Assembly: GCA_900107365.1 (NCBI GenBank)
Contig: FNPS01000009.1
Location: 1-64,000 of the forward strand
Direction: 5' to 3'
Origin: Flavobacterium aquidurense
Lineage (GTDB): Bacteria > Bacteroidota > Bacteroidia > Flavobacteriales > Flavobacteriaceae
Length of the DNA stretch: 64,000 nt
Shown: positions 54,754-61,074 of the stretch, piece by piece
How the letters are laid out: every line of letters starts with the position of its first letter
Numbering within the stretch: the stretch's first letter is position 1
Notes under the pieces: generated by a model
The model's input: the letters and a program-made list of their open reading frames with translations, nothing else
Database searches by the model: none
What the model was told of the DNA's origin: nothing
Translations under genes and position numbers: made by a program

Positions 54754-55479
54754 ATGAACTTAGCAAACAACAAAATTTTAATAACAGGCGGTGCAAGCGG
54801 AATTGGACTTGGCCTGACCGAACGTTTTATTCAGGAAAACAATACCGTAATTATCTGCGGAAGAAGAGAATCGGTTTTAGAGGAAGTTAAAGCAAAATTC
54901 CCAACCGTAATTACAAAAGTATGCGATTTATCAGATGAAAAAGAGCGCATCGCACTTTATGAATGGATTGCAGAAAATCACCCTGATTTAAATGTATTAA
55001 TCAACAATGCCGGAATCCAAAAATGGGTTTCTGTTACCGATGCTGATTTCTACGAAAGCATGAAAACAGAATTGAGTACAAATATAGAAGCGCCCTTGCA
55101 TTTAACGTCTTTATTTATTCAACTAGAATCACTTAAAACGGTAATGAATGTAACTTCAGGATTGGCCTTTTCGCCTTTCGCAAAAGTTCCGGTTTATTCG
55201 GCTACAAAAGCTTTTTTCCGTTCGTTTACACTTTCACTGCGTCATATTTTAAAAGCAAAAAATATTGAAGTTATCGAAATTATTCCACCTGCTTTGAACA
55301 CCGATTTGGGTGGAATTGGTTTACATGACTCACATCCAAGTGTAGCCGACTTTATTGTTTCTATTTTCGAACAACTAAAAAACGGAAAAAGCGAACTTAC
55401 TTACGGCACCAGCGAAACAAGATTAAACGCAAGTGTCCCTGAATTAAAAGCTTCATTTGAGGCATTACACGGGAATTAA
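54754..55479 (+). CDS. SDR-family oxidoreductase (DltE-like)
   Basis: The protein has 241 residues, cytoplasmic. It has the NAD(P)-binding TGGASGIGLG motif, LNVLINNAG, and the catalytic Ser and YSATK pair (S-Y-K). It is close to DltE-type short-chain dehydrogenases in order of motifs. The substrate is unknown. Context beside an AraC regulator suggests induction by a small metabolite. Confidence 0.85.
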   Translation: MNLANNKILITGGASGIGLGLTERFIQENNTVIICGRRESVLEEVKAKFPTVITKVCDLSDEKERIALYEWIAENHPDLNVLINNAGIQKWVSVTDADFYESMKTELSTNIEAPLHLTSLFIQLESLKTVMNVTSGLAFSPFAKVPVYSATKAFFRSFTLSLRHILKAKNIEVIEIIPPALNTDLGGIGLHDSHPSVADFIVSIFEQLKNGKSELTYGTSETRLNASVPELKASFEALHGN

Positions 55480-55508
55480 TTAAAAATTGAGAATTAAAAA
55501 TTAAAAAT

Positions 55509-55930
55509 CTGTGGCATATTTTTTTTAAACACATAGAAACATAGATAATTGGAACGATTAAAAAAGGCATTTCATTAAACTAAAAACACATAGCTGTGTG
55601 TTAGAAAACTAGTTTCTTTCCATACTTTTATTAAAGGCAAAAAATCTATGTTTCTATGTGGTTAAATTTTCTCTCGCAGATTTAGCAGATTTAGCAGATT
55701 TTTTAATCAATTTAATCCTTTAATCTGTGGCAATATTTTTAAACACATAGAAACATAGATAATTGAAACGCTTAAAAAAGGCATTTCATTAAACTAAAAA
55801 CACATAGCTGTGTGTTAGAAACCTAGTTTCTTTCAATTGTCTTATTAAAAGCAAAAAAATCTATGTTTCTATGTGGTTAAATTTTCTCTCGCAGATTTAG
55901 CAGATTAGCAGATTTTTTAATCAATTTAAT
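55509..55930. repeat. Tandem pair of ~210-bp palindromic elements
   Basis: Copy 1 (55509-55724, 216 bp) and copy 2 (55725-55930, 206 bp) are nearly identical and start with CTGTGGCA; a third start of this motif follows at 55931. Each copy has arms AACACATAGAAACATAGAT and ATCTATGTTTCTATGTGG (copy 1: 55527-55546 and 55644-55663) around an inner AACACATAGCTGTGTGTT palindrome. The repeats lie between the two SDR genes. Confidence 0.9.
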
Positions 55931-56011
55931 CTGTGGCAAATATTTCAATAATTAACAATCTATATTCTATATTCTATATTCTAAAATCAACAATCTAAAA
56001 TCTAAAATAAA

Positions 56012-56776
56012 ATGGCAGTAAATACAAAAATCGCTTTAGTAACAGGCGGCAGCAGAGGCTTAGGAAAAAACATGGCAATTGCGATTGCAAAAAAAGGAAT
56101 TGACGTAATCATAACGTACAACAGTAAAAAAGAAGAAGCGGATTCAGTGGTAAAAGAAATTGAAAGTCTTGGTCAAAAAGCAGCTTCACTTCAATTGAAT
56201 GTAGCCGATTCAGGTACTTTTGATTCTTTCTTCGAAAGTGTTTCCGAAGTGCTGAAAAGTACTTTTAAAACCGATAAATTCGATTTTCTGGTAAACAATG
56301 CCGGAATTGGAATTCACAATTCATTCATCGGAACAACAGAAGCAGAGTTTGATCAATTGACCAATATTCAATTCAAAGGTCCATTTTTCTTAACACAGAA
56401 AGCCTTAAACGTAATGAATGACGGTGGTGGAATCGTAAATATTTCAACTGGTTTGGCCAGATTCTCTTTCCCGGGTTATGCGGCTTATGCTTCAATGAAA
56501 GGCGCGATCGAAACTTTGACTAAATATCAGGCAAAAGAATTAGGAGAAAGAAAAATCAGAGCAAATGTTGTGGCGCCAGGTGCCATCGAAACTGATTTTG
56601 GCGGAGGCGTGGTTCGCGACAATGAACAGTTAAACAAAAACTTAGCGGCAGCAACAGCTTTAGGAAGAGTTGGTTTACCCGACGATATTGGTGGTGTAGT
56701 TGCCTTTTTATGTACGGAAGACGCTCGTTGGGTAAACGCACAACGTATTGAGGTTTCTGGTGGAATGATGTTGTAA
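56012..56776 (+). CDS. SDR-family oxidoreductase (3-oxoacyl-ACP reductase-like)
   Basis: The protein has 254 residues. Motifs are TGGSRGLG (cofactor), LVNNAGIG, and the catalytic Ser...YASMK (S-Y-K). The C-terminal NAQRIEVSGGMML matches FabG-like SDRs. It is not part of a fatty-acid cluster here, so a specific role is not assigned. It lies downstream of the duplicated palindromic element. Confidence 0.86.
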   Translation: MAVNTKIALVTGGSRGLGKNMAIAIAKKGIDVIITYNSKKEEADSVVKEIESLGQKAASLQLNVADSGTFDSFFESVSEVLKSTFKTDKFDFLVNNAGIGIHNSFIGTTEAEFDQLTNIQFKGPFFLTQKALNVMNDGGGIVNISTGLARFSFPGYAAYASMKGAIETLTKYQAKELGERKIRANVVAPGAIETDFGGGVVRDNEQLNKNLAAATALGRVGLPDDIGGVVAFLCTEDARWVNAQRIEVSGGMML

Positions 56777-56864
56777 TAATTGTGAATTGTGAATTGTGAA
56801 TGGTAAAAAGTGAAATGACAATTCATTGTATAAATGAAACCTAACGGTTTTATAATTTAAAAAT

Positions 56865-56897
56865 AAAACCCGATAGACATTAAAATCTATCGGGTTT
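56865..56897. terminator. Bidirectional terminator between the SDR and PepSY-like genes
   Basis: AAACCCGATAGA (56866-56877) pairs with TCTATCGGGTTT (56886-56897). It lies between convergent genes and can serve both. Confidence 0.85.
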
Positions 56898-56935
56898 GTT
56901 GTTTCAATATATTTGAATTAGTAAGTAAGCGTAAT

Positions 56936-57409
56936 TTAGTTTTTCTCTATTGTGACATCAAAACCTCCATTTTTATCGAAAACAACATCATAAAATCTGG
57001 AATCTTTTTCTACCATCACTTCATAAGTCGTTTTGTTTTTATAATCTACTACCACCGCAATTTCCTTAATCGCTTTTGCTGCATAATTTTTCTTCAAATA
57101 CGCCTGTGCTTTTGCAGGTAACTGACTTAATGGAATCTGTAATTCATAAGCTTTTAAAATACCTAGATTATCATAAACAGCAAGTGCTTCCTGATTTTTA
57201 TCAGTTTTGAATTTTGCTTCGTAACGTACTTCATCATTATCGTCTCCAACATATTCCATTGACCAAACTGGTATTTTATTTGGATATTCTTTTTGAAAAG
57301 TAAATAAAACTTTTTCCGGCGGTGTTATTTTCTCTTTCATATTAGTTCCTTCCTGTGCCAGCAAAAAGCCACTGCATAAAAACAAAGCAGCTATCAATAC
57401 GTTTTTCAT
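56936..57409 (-). CDS. Secreted PepSY-like (DUF2874-type) protein
   Basis: The protein has 157 residues and a signal peptide ending GFLLAQ. It has a beta-lactamase-inhibitor-protein-like PepSY fold suggested by EVRYEAKFKTDKNQEALAVYDNLGILK and AVVVDYKNKTTYEVMVEKDSRFYDVVFDKNG repeats. It is a small periplasmic or secreted protein of unknown role. It sits next to the two-component system but with a terminator and repeats in between. Confidence 0.75.
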   Translation of the reverse strand: MKNVLIAALFLCSGFLLAQEGTNMKEKITPPEKVLFTFQKEYPNKIPVWSMEYVGDDNDEVRYEAKFKTDKNQEALAVYDNLGILKAYELQIPLSQLPAKAQAYLKKNYAAKAIKEIAVVVDYKNKTTYEVMVEKDSRFYDVVFDKNGGFDVTIEKN

Positions 57410-57574
57410 GATTTCAACTTTTAAATTAATTATCTAAAAACTAACGTATTAAAATTACTACTTTTTAGTGAAGAAAAAATAGATTTTAAATATATTTTTA
57501 AGACAAGACTTTATTTTTAAAAAGAATAAAGACACTTTTAAATAAACATTAAAAAATGGTCATCACATAAATCA

Positions 57575-57613
57575 AAAAAGCCTGCAAAGAATTTAATCTT
57601 CTACAGGCTTTTT
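57575..57613 (-). terminator. Terminator-like hairpin downstream of the response-regulator gene
   Basis: AAAAAGCCTG (57575-57584) pairs with CAGGCTTTTT (57604-57613). It lies between the response-regulator stop (57778) and the PepSY-like gene and is usable in either direction. Confidence 0.75.
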
Positions 57614-57646
57614 CTTAAATAACTGAATTAGTAAGCAAACTTTTTT

Positions 57647-57776
57647 TGAATTGTGAATTGTGAGTTGTGAGTTGTGAGATGTGAGATGTGAGATGTAAAA
57701 CGTAGCAATTTTAAAATTTACAATAAACTTTTACTACTCACATTTCACATTTTACCTTTTACATCTCACATTTTTC
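57647..57776. repeat. TGTGAGATG-type repeats arranged as an inverted pair
   Basis: A left arm of repeated TTGTGAGTTGTGAG and GATGTGAGATG units (about 57650-57708) faces a right arm of CATTTCACATTTTAC and CATCTCACATTTTTC (about 57739-57776) that is largely complementary. It directly abuts the response-regulator stop codon at 57778. Confidence 0.75.
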
Positions 57777-57777
57777 A

Positions 57778-58476
57778 CTACTTTTTAAGTCGATCCGACA
57801 ATTCTCGTTTATAAGTAATCCCTATTGGGAGTTTTTCGTTTTTAATAATTACAAAATCTTTTTCGGTCACATCAATTTTATCCAAAGCGACGATATACGA
57901 TTTGTGAATGCGCATAAAGCTTTTTTCAGGAAGGCATTTCTCTAATTCGCTTGTGGTGATTGAAGCTAAATAGGTTCTTTTAATCGTGTGCAGCTTCACG
58001 TAATTTCCAAAACTCTGTGCGAATAAAAGCTGGTCCAGTTCAATGTCCATAAAATAGCCATCCACTTTTACACTGATAGAATTTACAGCAACTTCCTCTT
58101 CTTTTGCCTTTGCATTTTCCGTCGAGAAAAAACGATCTACCGCTTTCAGAAATCTCGGAAAATAGATAGGCTTCAGCAAATAATCAATTACGCCATAATC
58201 GTAACTTTCAAGAGCAAATTCTGAATAAGCTGTCGTTAAAATAGTTTTAGGATGTGTTGGAATAATCTTCAACAATTCCATTCCTGAAATTTCCGGCATG
58301 TTGATATCTAAAAACATTAAATCAACGTGATTTTCGCGCAAATAATCCATTGCCTCAATGCCATTATAACCCTGAAAAACCAATTCTAATTGCGGATTCT
58401 GTTTGATGTAATTCGCCAGCACATAATGCGCTGCCGGCTCATCATCCACAATTATACATTTCTTTGGGTCTTTCAT
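57778..58476 (-). CDS. LytTR-family response regulator
   Basis: The protein has 232 residues. An N-terminal receiver domain shows the IIVDDEPAAH acidic pair, phospho-Asp57 in LMFLDINMPEISG, and Lys in DYLLKPIYF. The C-terminal LytTR DNA-binding domain (about 140-232) shows SFGNYVKLHTIKRTYLASIT, MRIHKSYIVALDKID and KLPIGITYKREL. It overlaps the kinase gene by one base, so the pair is co-transcribed. Likely targets include the divergent efflux genes. Confidence 0.9.
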   Translation of the reverse strand: MKDPKKCIIVDDEPAAHYVLANYIKQNPQLELVFQGYNGIEAMDYLRENHVDLMFLDINMPEISGMELLKIIPTHPKTILTTAYSEFALESYDYGVIDYLLKPIYFPRFLKAVDRFFSTENAKAKEEEVAVNSISVKVDGYFMDIELDQLLFAQSFGNYVKLHTIKRTYLASITTSELEKCLPEKSFMRIHKSYIVALDKIDVTEKDFVIIKNEKLPIGITYKRELSDRLKK

Positions 58477-59513
58477 TACAAAAACTTTTTAAGTTGCAAT
58501 TTCAAATCAACGATATAGGTGTTCTTATCTTCCTGAATGTTTAATTTATATTCTTTTCCATAAATTAAATTCAAACGTTCAATCGTATTTTTTAAGCCAA
58601 TTTTTGTCGAAACAACATCCGTTTTTTTCGTAGGAATTGAATTGACAACATGCAAATGCAGCAATCCGTTTTCGACCGTAACTATGATTCTTACAAAACA
58701 TTTTTCGATCGCGCAGGTTCCGTGTTTAAAGGCATTTTCTATAAAAGCGATCAACAACATTGGTGATACTTTATAGGCGTTTTCATTGTCGATTTTACAA
58801 TCGTAAGTGATATCACAACGGTATCCTACTCTTTCTTTTTCGAGTTGTACGTAACTGTTTATAAATTGCAGTTCTTCTTCTAAAGATACGCATTGTTTGT
58901 TATTGCTTTCCAATTGGTAACGCATTAGTTGCGACACTTTCATAATCAAATCAGGCGTTCTTTCCGGAAATTCTAAACTGATTCCGTAAAGTGTATTGAA
59001 CGTATTGAATAAAAAATGAGGATTCAATTGTCCTTTTAAGGAATTCAATTGCATTTGGTTGAACAACAACGTTTCATCGGTTTGTTTTCTGTGAATTCTG
59101 TAGAATTTAAAAACAATAATCGGACTCAAAATACAAACCAAAGTTCCTAAAACACTCGCCAGCTGATAGACATAACTTCTTTGATGCGAGTTTTGATACA
59201 AGCGACAATTGCTGAACATATCGAGCATAGTAATCTCATATAAAATGACCGAAAACACGAACACGCCAAAAAGCGTTAGAAAAATATAAGTTAAAGGACG
59301 TTGGGTTTTGAATAATATCGGAAGAAGAAAAAAGCGATTGAACTGGGCGTGCATGTATAAAATGCAATAGAAAAAAATCCCCATTAAAACTGATGTCATT
59401 GAACTAAATAACATCCAGTCGTTTTTCAGTGTATATATAGTAAAGGAAAACGCGACGACGGCAATTTCCTGCCACCACTTATTATCCAGAATGTTATCAA
59501 ACTTTTTATTCAT
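58476..59513 (-). CDS. LytS-type sensor histidine kinase
   Basis: The frame extends to a TTG at 59525, but ATG 59513 is preferred (345 residues). Four membrane segments fill about residues 15-150 (for example VAFSFTIYTLKNDWMLF, FFLPILFKT, IFLTLFGVFVFSVILYEI, LASVLGTLVCILSPIIVF). The His_kinase domain follows: LNPHFLFNTFNTLYGISLEFPERTP (phosphoacceptor His) and AFIENAFKHGTC (N-box), then IGLKNTIERLNLIYG. It is typical of LytS/YehU kinases that signal to LytTR regulators. Confidence 0.9.
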   Translation of the reverse strand: MNKKFDNILDNKWWQEIAVVAFSFTIYTLKNDWMLFSSMTSVLMGIFFYCILYMHAQFNRFFLLPILFKTQRPLTYIFLTLFGVFVFSVILYEITMLDMFSNCRLYQNSHQRSYVYQLASVLGTLVCILSPIIVFKFYRIHRKQTDETLLFNQMQLNSLKGQLNPHFLFNTFNTLYGISLEFPERTPDLIMKVSQLMRYQLESNNKQCVSLEEELQFINSYVQLEKERVGYRCDITYDCKIDNENAYKVSPMLLIAFIENAFKHGTCAIEKCFVRIIVTVENGLLHLHVVNSIPTKKTDVVSTKIGLKNTIERLNLIYGKEYKLNIQEDKNTYIVDLKLQLKKFL

Positions 59514-59567
59514 TTTAATATTCAAATAGTTTACAAAGTACGTACAAATATTTAATTATTATTTCCA

Positions 59568-59596
59568 AAAAATGACAAATTCAATTCGTCATTTTT
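59568..59596. promoter_or_regulatory. Inverted repeat in the kinase-efflux divergent region
   Basis: AAAAATGAC (59568-59576) and GTCATTTTT (59588-59596) are perfect complements. The inner 19 bp TGACAAATTCAATTCGTCA is also nearly palindromic. It lies between the kinase gene and the efflux operon, a fitting place for a LytTR-regulator binding site. Confidence 0.55.
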
Positions 59597-59676
59597 AATC
59601 GCATTACATCATTTAAGAACGCCTATATCCGCGTAAGAGAAATAATTTTGGGAGATAATTTCACACTTTGAGTTTT

Positions 59677-61062
59677 ATGTATTTCAAAAAAATTACTTTA
59701 TTATTTTTCTTGATTTTTGCCTCAATTGGTTATTCACAAACCTTGTCTTTAAAAGAAGCAGTTAAAACAGGTCTTGAAAACTACGGTTCTATCCGGGCAA
59801 AAAGCAATTACACCAATGCCTCGCGCGAGACTCTTAAACAATCCAAACGCGATTACTTACCGAATCTGAATTTATCAGCGCAACAAGATTACGGAACGAT
59901 CAACGGACAAAATGGTGCTCTTTACGGATTAAATGGTTTGGCCGCTGCTTCTTCAGGTCCTGCTTTACCGAATCAAAACTGGAACTCTGCTTTTGGAGCT
60001 CTTTACTTAGTCAACATGAACTGGGACTTTTTCACTTTCGGAAAAGCGAAGGAAAAAATCAATTTGGCTAAAGTTGATGTTCAGGCCAAAGAAAAAGATT
60101 TGCAACAGGAAATGTTCCAGCAGGAAATCAAAATTTCTGCTGCTTATTTGAATTTACTGGCAAGCCAAAGGTTATTAATTTCGCAACAAAAGAATTTAAG
60201 CCGCGCAGAAGTTTTCAAAAAGACAGCTGTTGCGCGTGTTAAAAACGGATTATTAGCAGGAGTTGATTCTACATTGGCCACAGCCGAAGTTTCAAAAGCT
60301 AAAATTTCTTTGAACCTGGCCCGAAACTTTGTAAAAGAACAAAACAATAAATTGGTCGATTTAATGGGCGTTGCGCCACAGGATTTCAAAACAGACACTT
60401 TGTTTGTCAATCAGATTCCGAAAGCGATTTTAACAGCCGAAAAAACTACTGATAGTCTTCATCCGTTGCTTCAATATTATAAAACAAGAATTGATTACAG
60501 CGATCAGCAAACCAAATTATACAAACGTTTTTATTACCCAACGATGAGTGCATTTGGGGTTGTACAAACCCGTGCTTCTGGATTTGACACGAATTATATT
60601 CAGGATCAGACGGCTTTCACCAGAAATTACTGGGATGGTGTTAATCCGGATCGTTCTAACTATTTAGTCGGAATTGGGATTAGCTGGAACTTAACTACTC
60701 CATTCAGAATGAGCAGACAGGTAAGCGCTCAAAAATTCGTATCTCAGGCTTTGAAAGAAGAATACAATCAGGCCGACAGAGAATTAAAATCGCAAATGAG
60801 TTTTGCAGAAGATAAAATAAAAATCACGCTCGAGAATTTTGCCGAAGCACCAATTCAGGTCAATGCAGCTCAAAAAGCGTATCTGCAAAAATCGACTTTA
60901 TACAAAAACGGTTTAACCGATTTAACCGATTTGACACAAACCATGTTTACGTTAAACCGTGCCGAAATTGACCGTGATATCGTCAACAACAATGTGTGGC
61001 AATCGTATTTGCTAAAAGTAGCCGCATCAGGCAATTTCGACTTATTTATAAATGAATTTTAA
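59677..61062 (+). CDS. TolC-family outer-membrane efflux protein
   Basis: The frame opens with TTG at 59668, but the ATG at 59677 gives MYFKKITLLFFLIFASIGYSQ, a good signal peptide, so it is preferred (461 residues). The TolC architecture of two duplicated alpha-helical hairpins is visible (SLKEAVKTGLENYGSIRAKSN and SAQKFVSQALKEEYNQADREL). It exports drugs or other substrates through the outer membrane with the RND pump that follows 12 bp later. No adaptor (membrane fusion protein) gene lies before it. Confidence 0.9.
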   Translation: MYFKKITLLFFLIFASIGYSQTLSLKEAVKTGLENYGSIRAKSNYTNASRETLKQSKRDYLPNLNLSAQQDYGTINGQNGALYGLNGLAAASSGPALPNQNWNSAFGALYLVNMNWDFFTFGKAKEKINLAKVDVQAKEKDLQQEMFQQEIKISAAYLNLLASQRLLISQQKNLSRAEVFKKTAVARVKNGLLAGVDSTLATAEVSKAKISLNLARNFVKEQNNKLVDLMGVAPQDFKTDTLFVNQIPKAILTAEKTTDSLHPLLQYYKTRIDYSDQQTKLYKRFYYPTMSAFGVVQTRASGFDTNYIQDQTAFTRNYWDGVNPDRSNYLVGIGISWNLTTPFRMSRQVSAQKFVSQALKEEYNQADRELKSQMSFAEDKIKITLENFAEAPIQVNAAQKAYLQKSTLYKNGLTDLTDLTQTMFTLNRAEIDRDIVNNNVWQSYLLKVAASGNFDLFINEF

Positions 61063-61074
61063 TTATAGATCCTA

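Larger units (their letters stand above)
57410..57777. other. Intergenic, repeats and terminator only
   Basis: This 368-bp stretch contains the hairpin at 57575 and the inverted repeats at 57647-57776. No protein or RNA gene is recognisable in it. Confidence 0.6.

Noticed and set aside
54541..54890. 87-residue plus-strand frame starting in the hexanucleotide array
   Set aside because: Its end overlaps the SDR gene in another frame; its content reflects the repeats and the shifted SDR sequence.
55509..55930. Possible insertion sequence
   Set aside because: No transposase frame is present and no target-site duplication is visible; it is a non-coding palindromic repeat pair.
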